NCBI GenBank assembly: GCA_049889215.1
Contig: JBMHDV010000023.1
Location: 124,001 to 188,000 of the forward strand
Direction: 5' to 3'
DNA from: UBA817 sp049889215
GTDB taxonomy: Bacteria > Margulisbacteria > Marinamargulisbacteria > UBA817
DNA: 64,000 nt
A program made the position numbers and the translations under genes. How positions within the stretch are numbered: the stretch's first letter is position 1; every line of letters starts with the position of its first letter. This document shows, piece by piece, positions 50,618 to 60,313 of the stretch. The notes beneath the pieces were generated by a model. That model searched no databases. It was not told where the DNA came from and saw nothing but the letters and a program-made list of their open reading frames with translations.

Positions 50618-52663
50618 CTATAGTGAATACGGTTGCGTGGGAGGATCCAAATACGGGTCCGTTACCTCGTCACTGGGCATCGTCTGCCCAACCCCCAACG
50701 ACCACACATCAAAATACGCATCAATATGGTCAGGCGTTATAAAACGGCTCACCTGGCTAAAGCTCATGCCACCCACCGGATAATAGGCACTCGGGTCATC
50801 CAAATTGGGTTTAATCAAGTATAGTTCATCTTTGGCTCGAGTCATGGCCACATACAACAAACGACGCTCTTCCTCAATTTGGGCGGGGTCCTGCAATGAA
50901 CGAAACGATGGAATATAGCCATCCACCACCGACAACACAAATACTCGCGACCATTCCAAGCCCTTAGCTGAATGAATGGTTGATAACACCACATATTCAT
51001 CATCGTCTGGTACCGCATCAGCACCAACTTGGGATGATTCTGGTGGCTCTAAACTAAACTCATCCAACATGGATGCTAACGAGCGAAACCGTTCCGATAG
51101 CGCAATTAATGAATTCAAATCTTGCTCTCGCTTGTTATGATCATCGTATGTTTTTTTAAGCACAGGTTCATAAACAGCCAACACCCGTTGCAAAGTATCC
51201 GTAGGGGACTGTTGTGGTGTTGCCATTAGCTTCGCAATGATTTGCAGATCGTTATACGCCGCCTTCTTTTTAAACGGGGCATAATCCATTCCAGCAAAGT
51301 TAAACTGTTGGGCACGCTGATAATCAATAATGGTTTGGGATAGCTTGGGCCCAACGCCATCCAATAATTGCAATATTCGATGCCAACTCAACTCATCGTG
51401 TGGGTTCACCATCACTTTCATATACGCCATGGTATCTTTTACATGTGCGGTTTCGGTAAACTTAAAACCACCAAACTTTTTATATGGAATATTTGCTCTG
51501 GTTAAGGCCAGTTCCAATTGATTGGAGTGGGAGCTGGATCGAAATAGCACGGCCATATCATTTAATGCCACGCCATCCTCACGTAAGCCCAACAAGCGAT
51601 CCACCACAAAATCGGCCTGCTCCATATCGTCAAAGGCTTCCACAAACTTGGGCTTTTCACCATCATTTCGATGCGCCATCAGCTCTTTTGAATATAAATC
51701 AGTGGCTGCATTAATCACATCATTCGAAACATCCAAAATAGGCTGAGTGGACCGATAATTTGTGTTTAGCCTGACCACACGCACATTATCAAACATTGTT
51801 TCAAACGTTAAAATATTCGATACATCTGCGCCGCGAAACGAATAAATGCTCTGGGCATCATCCCCTACCACCATTAAGTTATTGTGCTCCGAAGCCAAAC
51901 CCTTTAGCATTGCCAACTGAATATGGTTGGTATCCTGAAACTCGTCCACTAAAATGTATTGATAGTTACGTGATAACTGTTGGCGAATATCGTCATGGTG
52001 GGTCAATAAATGCACCATTTTAACCAACAAGTCGTCGTAATCCATTAACGACAGGGCCTCTTTTTGAATGTGATACTTTTTAGCAATTTCAATAATATCT
52101 TCAGTTAAATCTGAAAAGTGAATAAAGTCATCGCCAATCACCTGATCAATCGAGCGGTTGGTATTCACTGATTTTGACACAATATCCAACAATGTATTTT
52201 TTTTAGGGAATCGTTTATCTTTTTTTTGATAATCCCCCTGTTTACGAATCAATGCCATCAAGTTTTCGGCATCGGCACGATCCATAATGGTAAACCCATT
52301 TTGATATTCGATTTTAGGTGCGTATTGGTGCAACACCATATTGCAAAACGAATGAAAGGTACCCCCCATCACATTTTGGCAGCGAGAGTCTAATAAGCCT
52401 GAAGCACGTCGCATCATTTCCTGACTTGCTTTACGTGTAAACGTCAGTAACAATATCCGCTTGGGGTCGACCCCATCATGAATTAAACGCGCTAACCGAT
52501 ACACCAAGGTCTTGGTTTTACCAGATCCTGCACCCGCCAACACCAATAAAGGGCCATTGGTATGCAACACAGCTTGCGCTTGATCGTCGTTTAAATCCGC
52601 CACATCAAAGGTGGATGAGCCACCCCCACTGCGACGCTTCATTTCATAATGAAAATTCGCCAT
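50618..52663 (-). CDS. UvrD/PcrA/Rep-type superfamily 1 DNA helicase
   Basis: A 681-residue 3'-5' helicase. Motif I AGAGSGKTKTLVYRLA, motif Ia FTRKASQEM, motif II VDEFQDTNHIQ, motif III VGDDAQSIYSFRGA, motif IV LNTNYRST, motif V STIHSAKGLEW and motif VI EEERRLLYVAMTRAKDELY are all present. It is a little shorter than E. coli UvrD (720) and lacks the long C-terminal tail. Probable roles are nucleotide excision repair and replication restart; uvrB lies directly upstream on the same strand. Confidence 0.95.
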   Translation of the reverse strand: MANFHYEMKRRSGGGSSTFDVADLNDDQAQAVLHTNGPLLVLAGAGSGKTKTLVYRLARLIHDGVDPKRILLLTFTRKASQEMMRRASGLLDSRCQNVMGGTFHSFCNMVLHQYAPKIEYQNGFTIMDRADAENLMALIRKQGDYQKKDKRFPKKNTLLDIVSKSVNTNRSIDQVIGDDFIHFSDLTEDIIEIAKKYHIQKEALSLMDYDDLLVKMVHLLTHHDDIRQQLSRNYQYILVDEFQDTNHIQLAMLKGLASEHNNLMVVGDDAQSIYSFRGADVSNILTFETMFDNVRVVRLNTNYRSTQPILDVSNDVINAATDLYSKELMAHRNDGEKPKFVEAFDDMEQADFVVDRLLGLREDGVALNDMAVLFRSSSHSNQLELALTRANIPYKKFGGFKFTETAHVKDTMAYMKVMVNPHDELSWHRILQLLDGVGPKLSQTIIDYQRAQQFNFAGMDYAPFKKKAAYNDLQIIAKLMATPQQSPTDTLQRVLAVYEPVLKKTYDDHNKREQDLNSLIALSERFRSLASMLDEFSLEPPESSQVGADAVPDDDEYVVLSTIHSAKGLEWSRVFVLSVVDGYIPSFRSLQDPAQIEEERRLLYVAMTRAKDELYLIKPNLDDPSAYYPVGGMSFSQVSRFITPDHIDAYFDVWSLGVGQTMPSDEVTDPYLDPPTQPYSL

Positions 52664-52669
52664 AATTTA

Positions 52670-52675
52670 AGTGTA
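52670..52675 (-). promoter_or_regulatory. -10-like box TACACT, 6 nt before helicase ATG
   Basis: On the minus strand TACACT, TAAATT, then ATG at 52663. TTGGTA lies 18 bases before the box as a possible -35. No Shine-Dalgarno is seen. Confidence 0.5.
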
Positions 52676-52725
52676 TCCAATTCCCTGCATTATTACCAAT
52701 ACAGTTCCCCAACTTAACACCCACG

Positions 52726-54720
52726 TTATTTCGGTTTGGACAATTGACTAAGTTGGTCGCGCAATACTGCAGCCAATTCAAATTCAAGGTTATCTGCAGC
52801 TTCATGCATTTTCTTCTCAAGTTCAGCCACCAATGCCTGTTGGTCTTTGGGGTCTTTAATTTCATTGGCTTTTTCGGCAGCTTCAACCAATGCCCTATTT
52901 TCGTCACGAATGTCTTTAATCTCTTTAATAATTGGGGTTGGCTCAATGCCGTGCTTCTTATTGTGCGCCATCTGCTTTTTGCGTCGGCGGCGTGTTTCAT
53001 TCACCGCTTGTTGAATGGACGGGGTAATGGAATCAGCGTATAGGATAACCGTTCCATCCGGGTGCCGTGCAGCTCGGCCCATGGTTTGAATCAACGACCG
53101 TTCATTTCGTAAAAAACCTTCTTTATCTGCATCCAAAATGGCCACCAACGATACCTCTGGCAAATCCAACCCTTCTCGTAACAAATTCACCCCCACCAAC
53201 ACATCGTACGTTCCAAGTCGTAAATCACGTAAAATATCAATTCGTTCCAACGCACCAATATCGGAATGCAAATACATGACTTTAATTGACTCATTCGATA
53301 AAAAGTTCGCAATATCTTCACTCAATTGTTTGGTAACTGTGGTTACCAATACCCGCTCCTTCTTTTCAATGCGCTTTGAAATTTGATCCAATAAATGGGC
53401 CATTTGCCCCTCTGTTTTTTGCATAAAGATAACAGGGTCCAATAACCCGGTTGGCCGAATCACCTGCTCTGCAACATCATACTTATCCACAAATTCATCA
53501 CCCGTTGGGTGGTCGATTTGCACTTTTTCAAGTTCATAATTGCCCGGTGTTGCAGATGTATAAATGACACTATTTAAGCGGTTTTCAAATTCAGCAAACT
53601 GCAAGGGTCGATTATCTAACGCTGAGGGCAACCGAAACCCGAAGTCAACCAGGGTTGTCTTCCGTGCTCGATCCCCATTATACATACCACCGATTTGTGG
53701 CACGGTGACATGCGATTCATCGATAATCGTTAAAAAACCGTCTGGAAAAAAGTCAAGCAACACACCCGGAGGCTCACCAGGTTGTGCGCCAGATAAATGC
53801 CGGGCGTAGTTTTCAATGCCTTTGCAATACCCCATTTGGCGCATCATTTCGATGTCGTAATTGGTGCGTTGGCGTAAGCGTTGCGCCTCCACCAATAACC
53901 CTTTATCAACAAACTGTTGATACTGTGCCTTCATTTCAGTTTCTATGGCCAATAACGCATCATCAAGACCACCATCAACCACATAGTGGGATGCAGGAAA
54001 CACATCGAATGTATCAAGCTTACCCAACACCTCGCCTGAAATCGGGTGCAAGGCCACCATCCGGTCAATTTCATCCCCAAACAATTCGATTCGTACAGCC
54101 ACTTCATCCCAGGACGGAAAAACATCAATCACATCCCCTTTCACACGAAAGCGGCCACGTTTTAGCTCAATATCATTACGCTCATAATAAATATCTGTCA
54201 GTGTTTTTAATAAATCACGGCGCCCAATGGTTTGGCCTACCTTTAATTTCAACACGCCTTTTAGATAGGCTTCCGGTGTTCCCAACCCATAAATGCACGA
54301 CACCGATGCCACAATAATCACATCGTTTCGAGTTAACAACGACCGTGTTGCACTGTGACGCAAGCGTTCAATCTCATCATTAATTTGGGCTTCTTTTTCG
54401 ATGTAAATATCCCGAGAAGACACATAGGCTTCTGGCTGATAGTAATCATAATAAGATACAAAATACTCAACCGCATTATCGGGAAAAAACGATTTAAATT
54501 CAGAGCACAACTGGGCCGCCAATGTTTTATTATGCGCCAAAATTAACGTTGGCTTATTTAGTGTTGCAATAACGTTGGCCATGGTGAACGTTTTACCAGA
54601 CCCTGTCACACCCAAAAGTACCTGATGCTTAGTCTGATTATTAACGCCAGATACCAATTTTTGAATGGCCGATGGTTGATCACCTGATGGTTGGTAATCA
54701 GAAACAAGATTGAATGTCAT
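52726..54720 (-). CDS. uvrB: excinuclease ABC subunit B
   Basis: Damage-verifying helicase of nucleotide excision repair. The 664-residue protein has Walker A GVTGSGKTFTMANV, the DNA-strand-separating beta-hairpin region SYYDYYQPEAYV, the motif DESHVTVPQIGGMYNGD, the SF2 end VGVNLLREGLDLPEVSLV and IQTMGRAARH, and the C-terminal UVR domain LEKKMHEAADNLEFELAAVLRD that binds UvrC/UvrA. Length and domain order are standard. uvrA and uvrC are not in the window. Confidence 0.97.
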   Translation of the reverse strand: MTFNLVSDYQPSGDQPSAIQKLVSGVNNQTKHQVLLGVTGSGKTFTMANVIATLNKPTLILAHNKTLAAQLCSEFKSFFPDNAVEYFVSYYDYYQPEAYVSSRDIYIEKEAQINDEIERLRHSATRSLLTRNDVIIVASVSCIYGLGTPEAYLKGVLKLKVGQTIGRRDLLKTLTDIYYERNDIELKRGRFRVKGDVIDVFPSWDEVAVRIELFGDEIDRMVALHPISGEVLGKLDTFDVFPASHYVVDGGLDDALLAIETEMKAQYQQFVDKGLLVEAQRLRQRTNYDIEMMRQMGYCKGIENYARHLSGAQPGEPPGVLLDFFPDGFLTIIDESHVTVPQIGGMYNGDRARKTTLVDFGFRLPSALDNRPLQFAEFENRLNSVIYTSATPGNYELEKVQIDHPTGDEFVDKYDVAEQVIRPTGLLDPVIFMQKTEGQMAHLLDQISKRIEKKERVLVTTVTKQLSEDIANFLSNESIKVMYLHSDIGALERIDILRDLRLGTYDVLVGVNLLREGLDLPEVSLVAILDADKEGFLRNERSLIQTMGRAARHPDGTVILYADSITPSIQQAVNETRRRRKKQMAHNKKHGIEPTPIIKEIKDIRDENRALVEAAEKANEIKDPKDQQALVAELEKKMHEAADNLEFELAAVLRDQLSQLSKPK

Positions 54721-54726
54721 ATTTGC

Positions 54727-54732
54727 ATTGTA
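54727..54732 (-). promoter_or_regulatory. -10-like box TACAAT, 6 nt before uvrB ATG
   Basis: On the minus strand TACAAT, GCAAAT, then ATG at 54720. No Shine-Dalgarno is present. Confidence 0.45.
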
Positions 54733-54829
54733 CTTAAATCATGTTTTTTTAAGAAGAGGATACATTATCTAAATTGCACCATTGCGCCTCTGCGGCTGGC
54801 ATTTCTAAACCATCATCAAGGAATTTTTA

Positions 54830-56026
54830 TTAATGCCGAGCTTTCTTTTCCTTTGGGCTAGATACAACGCCATTTGCCTTTGAAAGATCACGGCGTTTAA
54901 CAGCATCAATCATATTTTTAGCAACAACAAAATAAGTATGCGTCGTAAAAACATCATCCCTACTTGACTGTACAACCTTGGCAAATCCACCCTTTTCAGC
55001 ATACTGAACTGAAAACTTACGATGGTTAGAATCACTAACATCACATTTAATTACAATAGCTAATTGACCTTGAAACATTGCTTGACGATAGGAAACCGTA
55101 TCTGATAATGATGTATAATTTTCAGATACCACCAATTCGTTGAGCCCATCAATCTCACCAATCTCTTCGGTTGTTTCTCGAACAGCTGCATCACTCGATA
55201 ATTCATGCGGTTTACATTTACCACCCGGTGATGAAAAAACAGGTTTAGCACCTTCTTGTCCAGACAAATATTTTTTAGAAAATTTATTATTTAAAAATTG
55301 AAGGAATTGTAATTTCTCCAAAGAATTATCGACCAAGCAAATCGCCGCATTTTCAATAATAGGGGACTCGATATGAACAACTTTGCTAGCAAGATTAGGC
55401 CATTGTTTTTTCAATTGATCAAACCAATCACTAAATTCGCTTATTGCATCCTCATTACTTTTGCCATTAACATCTAATCCATTTGCAGACTCATTTATTG
55501 TTGGAAACACACCCAATTTTGGTGAAAGTTTAACACCATCATTTGGTTTTACTCGCCCCTTGTGATGTTCAATAGTGAGCCCCTCAGGACAGGGATCTTG
55601 TAGTAAACCACTTGCTTCAGTATAAGCATAGTACCTCACAAAATCTAGGACACGATTTAAGCCATGCTTCCCATTTTTGGTCGCATAGAAAGCTTCATCT
55701 TTTTCATAAGATGGATCTGACTGTCGAGATGCAATTAATCGTTCAATAATCGTTAGTACCTCATTAGGAATGTCTGAAGAAGCACCAGCACCTTTTGAAG
55801 CTTTAGCATCACCAGAAGACACAGCGGATGGATTACGTAATGTTAATAATAATGAAATCGCTTGATGACTTAACCGAGGACCCGGCACATAATCTTGCAA
55901 AACACATGGTCCAAGTTCATACGTTTTAAGCTGATCAACAGCCTTTCTAAAACTCGCACCCCTAGGCTTAAAAACATTAGTTAAACTTTCGGCTGATGAA
56001 GCCATTACTTTATACAAAACAGACAT
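54830..56026 (-). CDS. long Nudix hydrolase-like protein, possible effector
   Basis: A 398-residue protein. A complete Nudix box lies at about residues 273-296: GGKCKPHELSSDAAVRETTE continuing EIGEI, fitting G-x5-E-x7-R-E-x2-E-E-x-G. The ~240 residues before the Nudix fold have no recognised domain, while ordinary Nudix enzymes are 140-200 residues in total. The protein ends in a basic KEKKARH. The substrate (nucleoside diphosphate-X) is unknown. The start at 56026 has Shine-Dalgarno TAGGAG. The long extension and lone position recall host-directed Nudix effectors, but that is inference. Confidence 0.85.
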   Translation of the reverse strand: MSVLYKVMASSAESLTNVFKPRGASFRKAVDQLKTYELGPCVLQDYVPGPRLSHQAISLLLTLRNPSAVSSGDAKASKGAGASSDIPNEVLTIIERLIASRQSDPSYEKDEAFYATKNGKHGLNRVLDFVRYYAYTEASGLLQDPCPEGLTIEHHKGRVKPNDGVKLSPKLGVFPTINESANGLDVNGKSNEDAISEFSDWFDQLKKQWPNLASKVVHIESPIIENAAICLVDNSLEKLQFLQFLNNKFSKKYLSGQEGAKPVFSSPGGKCKPHELSSDAAVRETTEEIGEIDGLNELVVSENYTSLSDTVSYRQAMFQGQLAIVIKCDVSDSNHRKFSVQYAEKGGFAKVVQSSRDDVFTTHTYFVVAKNMIDAVKRRDLSKANGVVSSPKEKKARH

Positions 56027-56241
56027 GAAAAACTCCTAAAATTAACATAAACAACTCATCATTATTTTTTTAAATATTGACTAATAAAAATTAGATTTTT
56101 TAGTAAAATAAAACACATTCTACAAACACAGTTTAGTGAAAAAACATCAAAAAGTAAACTCTAGACCCAGGTAATTAATTTACGATAGACAAACCTGAAA
56201 CAATTCAGTAATATTAACTCTAATCCAATACTACTAGGGAC

Positions 56242-58968
56242 ATGTGTTTGATGAACCAATTAAATTTCTATTTAACATTTCTATTCAATTCTAAAAACCG
56301 TTTAATGACCATTGTTGAAGCAAAAATGGGTGACGAGGAAATCAATTTATCCAAATCATCATTCATGCTATTTTTGTACAACAATGAAACCAATATTAAC
56401 GAAAAAGATTTGGATTTCTCGTATCGATTAACCAAGTACTTAAAAAAGCTGCAAGTGGGAAACGATATTCACGATGCACTGCCCCAAGAATCCGATGTTG
56501 GCTGGTTTTTATCACGTGCCAATGAATTGGGCGTCCACGTGGAATGGCGTCAAATTTTTGACAACACCACCAGTGAATTTAAACCCCTTATTTTCGACGA
56601 ACAATTGCCATTGGAAATTGAACTTAAACAAGATAAAAACAAAATTCAATGTGTGCTTAAAAACCGATTGGCATGGCTCCAAAACCCATTAACATGGATG
56701 CCCTTTCCATCAGATAAAGGGCTTTATTGTTTTTCTAATGGCTACATTAAACGCAACCCATCAAAATCGTTTATTAATTACCTCGATAACTTTTTAGATC
56801 GAAACTTATTGGTATTTGAAGCCAACCAAGCCATTCAATTTATTCAACGGGTCTATTCCCCCAATAAAAACTTACTTAATTGGGTGGTTAATATGGACCT
56901 ACAACAGTTTTTACCCAGTGATGATTCCCCCACCCCGCGCTTGGATGTGGTGTACGAAAATAATGCGTTAATGACGACACTCTCTTATACCTATGGCAAT
57001 GCGAATGTATTGCCACAAGATACCGTGGATGTGTTGAAAGACCCAACCAATGGCCGTTTATATAAACGACAAAAAGACATGGAAGAAATTTACCAAAATG
57101 ACTTAATGGAACTATTTTTAGCTGAAGACTTACCATTTATGCTCGAAAACCCGGGCCATATTGCTAAATTTTTAGATCAAATCGTCCCAACACTGCAAGA
57201 ACGTGATTGGACCATCCATTCCACCGTAAATGATTTTAATGTACTGGACACACCCATTGACTTAACCTTTGGTGTTGAATCACCCAAACAAGACTGGTTT
57301 GAGTTTTCTCAAAACACCACCATTGATGGCCAAGAAATGTCATTTAGCGAAATCACACGGTTACTTGTTGAAAACCAAGGCTACATCAAAACCAGCAAAG
57401 GATATGTCAAAGTATCCGAAGAATCACAAAAAGAACTCAAAACACTTAACTCATTTCAAGCATTTACCAGTAAAAAATCATTTAACATGTTGGAATTCTT
57501 GCCATTATTGGGGATCACATCCGTCGAAGGAAAAGATTCTAGTTCGAATCAATTTATCGAAAACTTTAAAAACTTTCACAGATCCGAAAATACACTGGGC
57601 AATGATTTTGAAGGTGAACTTCGGGATTACCAAACCTATGGGGTAAAATGGCTATCATTTTTAAATCAGTACAAATTTGGTGGAATTCTAGCAGACGATA
57701 TGGGACTGGGTAAAACGGTTCAAACCATTGCATTTACAACATCGATTGAGCAAACAGCGCCCTACTTGGTCATTGGTCCAACCAACGTCATTTACAACTG
57801 GGAAAAAGAAATCGACAAGTTTACCAAACGTAAAAAGACCATCGTCTATGGTGGCGCAAACCGCGAAAAGTTAATTCCAGAGCTAACCAAAAGCAATTAC
57901 GTCATCATTTCTTTTGGCATCCTCAAAAACGATATAGATTTATTAAAAAACATTCCATTTGAGGCCATCTTCATTGATGAAGCTCAACACATTAAAAACC
58001 CAAAAACACAGGTATCAAAAGCGGTTAAATCATTAAATGCAAAATTTAAGATTGCTATGACTGGTACCCCAATCGAAAACTACATCCAAGATTTATGGAA
58101 CATTTTCGATTTTGTAATGCCAAATTATTTGGGTAAATTCTCTCAATTTGAAAACGATTTAAAAAATAACCGCAAAGAACAAATTAAAACCAGAATCAAG
58201 CCATTCATATTGCGTCGTGAAAAACGAGAGGTATTGGATTCCTTACCAGAAAAAACGGAAATAATTGTGAAGTGTGACATGACACCGGATCAAGAAAAGC
58301 TGTATAAAACTGTCCTTGATGCTGCGAAAAAAGGCATTAAGAACATTAAGGGCAAGCAAGAACGTTTAAGCATATTTACGGCACTCCTAAAATTACGACA
58401 AGTTTGTATTCATCCACAGTTATTAAAAGAAGTGGGCGCATCATCCATTGAGTCCAGCAAATTTGAGCTGGCCAAAGAAAAGATCAAAGAATTGGTGGAT
58501 GAAGGCCATAAAATTGTCATGTTTAGCCAATTCACAGAAATGCTCGACATTATGAATGCGTGGACAAATGAACAAAAATTCTACACCGAACGAATTGATG
58601 GGTCTGTGAGTGCGAAAGCACGAATTGAAGCGGTGGATCGATTCCAAGCCAGCGAAGAGCCTGGCATGTTCCTTATTTCACTAAAAGCCGGTGGTGTTGG
58701 ATTAAACTTAACGGCTGCTGATTACGTGATTCATTTGGATCCATGGTGGAACCCTGCCATTGAATCACAAGCCACAGACCGTGTGCACCGCATGGGTCAA
58801 AAGAATAAAGTCATTGTCTACAAGCTCATTACCAGTGGCACCATCGAAGAAAAAATCCAAGAACTGCAAGAGAGTAAAAAACAGCTATTGGCAGAAATTA
58901 TCGATATCGACACAGCCGCAGAAAAGTCACTCAACTTCGACGAAATCAAAAATCTATTATTGGATTAA
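56242..58968 (+). CDS. SNF2/RapA-like ATPase (DEAD-type superfamily 2)
   Basis: A 908-residue protein. The N-terminal ~450 residues are a bacterial SNF2-associated region with no motif I can name. The ATPase core follows: LADDMGLGKTVQTIAF (motif I), FIDEAQHIKNPKTQ (motif II, DEAQ), MTGTPIENYIQDLW (III), VMFSQFTEMLDIM, LISLKAGGVGLNLTAADYVIH and DRVHRMGQKNKV (V-VI). Such proteins translocate on DNA or recycle RNA polymerase. The ATG at 56242 has AGGG 3 bases before it; an ATG 9 bases later is possible. Its stop interlocks with that of purU. Confidence 0.92.
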   Translation: MCLMNQLNFYLTFLFNSKNRLMTIVEAKMGDEEINLSKSSFMLFLYNNETNINEKDLDFSYRLTKYLKKLQVGNDIHDALPQESDVGWFLSRANELGVHVEWRQIFDNTTSEFKPLIFDEQLPLEIELKQDKNKIQCVLKNRLAWLQNPLTWMPFPSDKGLYCFSNGYIKRNPSKSFINYLDNFLDRNLLVFEANQAIQFIQRVYSPNKNLLNWVVNMDLQQFLPSDDSPTPRLDVVYENNALMTTLSYTYGNANVLPQDTVDVLKDPTNGRLYKRQKDMEEIYQNDLMELFLAEDLPFMLENPGHIAKFLDQIVPTLQERDWTIHSTVNDFNVLDTPIDLTFGVESPKQDWFEFSQNTTIDGQEMSFSEITRLLVENQGYIKTSKGYVKVSEESQKELKTLNSFQAFTSKKSFNMLEFLPLLGITSVEGKDSSSNQFIENFKNFHRSENTLGNDFEGELRDYQTYGVKWLSFLNQYKFGGILADDMGLGKTVQTIAFTTSIEQTAPYLVIGPTNVIYNWEKEIDKFTKRKKTIVYGGANREKLIPELTKSNYVIISFGILKNDIDLLKNIPFEAIFIDEAQHIKNPKTQVSKAVKSLNAKFKIAMTGTPIENYIQDLWNIFDFVMPNYLGKFSQFENDLKNNRKEQIKTRIKPFILRREKREVLDSLPEKTEIIVKCDMTPDQEKLYKTVLDAAKKGIKNIKGKQERLSIFTALLKLRQVCIHPQLLKEVGASSIESSKFELAKEKIKELVDEGHKIVMFSQFTEMLDIMNAWTNEQKFYTERIDGSVSAKARIEAVDRFQASEEPGMFLISLKAGGVGLNLTAADYVIHLDPWWNPAIESQATDRVHRMGQKNKVIVYKLITSGTIEEKIQELQESKKQLLAEIIDIDTAAEKSLNFDEIKNLLLD

Positions 58969-59804
58969 AACACAATCGTTTTGTGTTCATGAATGATCAC
59001 ACGGTGATCTGCAATGACTCGTATGGCGTCCACCAAGCATTGCTTTTCAAGTTGTCGGCCCATGCGTTTTAAATCATCAATATGATCGCGATGGGTAACG
59101 GGTGCTACTTTTTGAACAATAATGGGTCCCTCATCCAAATCTTCCGTAGCATAGTGTGCCGTTGCACCAATTAGTTTCACGCCCCGTGCATAGGCTTGAT
59201 GATAGGGCTTAGCACCGGGAAAAGAAGGCAAAAAAGAATGATGAATATTCACCACCGGCCGCTTGTATTGATGTAAGAATTCACCAGACAAAATTTGCAT
59301 GTACCGGGCCATAATTAACATATCAGTACCTTCCGTTAACGCCATGATCCGCTCTTCCGCTCGGTGTTTGGCATCAGACGCCACATAGTGAAACGGGATC
59401 CCATACCAATCTGCCAATGCTTGATATTGATCATGATTCGAAATAATGGAATCAATCACAATATTAAGTTCATTCGATTTCCATTGGTAAAGTAACTCTT
59501 GCAGACAGTGGTCCTCTTTCGAAGCCAAAACCGAACAATGCAACGGTTGATCTTTTTCAAAACAACGCACGTGTGCCGTCAATTGATCCTCAAGTTCAGC
59601 CACCATACCGGCAATCTCGCTCGCTGTATCATCCGTTTGTGTCAATACAAACTCGATCCGAATAAAAAAGGCCCCATGCTCATCATCCGAGCTATGTTGA
59701 TCTGCATGCACAATATTGGCATTTAAGTCCAACAACACTGACGTTATGTCGTGAACAATCCCCGGACGATCCAAACAGTTTAAAAGTAAAATATAGTGCG
59801 TCAT
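58965..59804 (-). CDS. purU: formyltetrahydrofolate deformylase
   Basis: Hydrolyses 10-formyl-THF to THF and formate, balancing one-carbon pools for purine synthesis. The 279-residue protein has an N-terminal ACT domain (LNCLDRPGIVHDITSVLLDL) and a formyltransferase-fold domain with the catalytic region NIHHSFLPSFPGAKPYHQA and ATAHYATEDLDEGPII. The His and Asp required for hydrolysis are present. Length equals E. coli PurU (280). Confidence 0.96.
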   Translation of the reverse strand: MTHYILLLNCLDRPGIVHDITSVLLDLNANIVHADQHSSDDEHGAFFIRIEFVLTQTDDTASEIAGMVAELEDQLTAHVRCFEKDQPLHCSVLASKEDHCLQELLYQWKSNELNIVIDSIISNHDQYQALADWYGIPFHYVASDAKHRAEERIMALTEGTDMLIMARYMQILSGEFLHQYKRPVVNIHHSFLPSFPGAKPYHQAYARGVKLIGATAHYATEDLDEGPIIVQKVAPVTHRDHIDDLKRMGRQLEKQCLVDAIRVIADHRVIIHEHKTIVF

Positions 59805-59886
59805 ACAGCTAGCTTATCGATAACCTTTCATTTTTATTGATTATACCATTGAAAAATTAGGCGTTAATGAAGATAATATTTCTGTG

Positions 59887-60300
59887 ATGAAAAAAACAAT
59901 CGCTTTTGAAAAAGCATTACAATCCATACAATACTTTTTTTGTTGTTGTTTATGCAGCAAAATAATTGAAGAAGCACAAACCCCATTATTAAAGAAACCG
60001 TCCACTCTGCCTGAAATTAAATCAAATAGCGTACTCATCAAAAGAGGGAGTTATCGTATTGAAACCCTTAAGCTTGCCACTCGATGCTTGTTTGATATGA
60101 CACACTATGATGCCATTGTAATAAAAGATTTAAATAATGGGTATCTAGAAATACACACAGACGCATTCGATGAACTAAAGAACAACCTTAAAGAAGGGCG
60201 TTTATCTTTGGATATTTTTGACCAAAAAATAATACTCGATATTTTAAAAGTAAATCGAGGACAACACATTAATAACACTACTAGATCACTGAGTATTTAA
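59887..60300 (+). CDS. unknown small protein with Cys-rich N-terminus
   Basis: A 137-residue protein with a distinctive cluster FFCCCLCSK near residue 20, which could be palmitoylated or bind metal. A mixed alpha/beta C-terminal part follows (DAIVIKDLNNGYLEIHTDAF). No family is recognised. The ATG at 59887 is used; a GTG lies 3 bases earlier. A TAATAT box lies 7 nt before the ATG. It is followed 13 bases later by yciB. Confidence 0.6.
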   Translation: MKKTIAFEKALQSIQYFFCCCLCSKIIEEAQTPLLKKPSTLPEIKSNSVLIKRGSYRIETLKLATRCLFDMTHYDAIVIKDLNNGYLEIHTDAFDELKNNLKEGRLSLDIFDQKIILDILKVNRGQHINNTTRSLSI

Positions 60301-60301
60301 G

Positions 60302-60307
60302 TATAAT
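60302..60307 (+). promoter_or_regulatory. -10-like box TATAAT, 6 nt before yciB ATG
   Basis: TATAAT, TGAACA, then ATG at 60314. The box follows the preceding stop codon directly and no Shine-Dalgarno is present. Confidence 0.5.
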
Positions 60308-60313
60308 TGAACA

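Noticed and set aside
53784..54317. 177-codon plus-strand frame
   Set aside because: It lies antisense inside uvrB, is low in complexity and is rich in Pro/His, as expected of a shadow frame.
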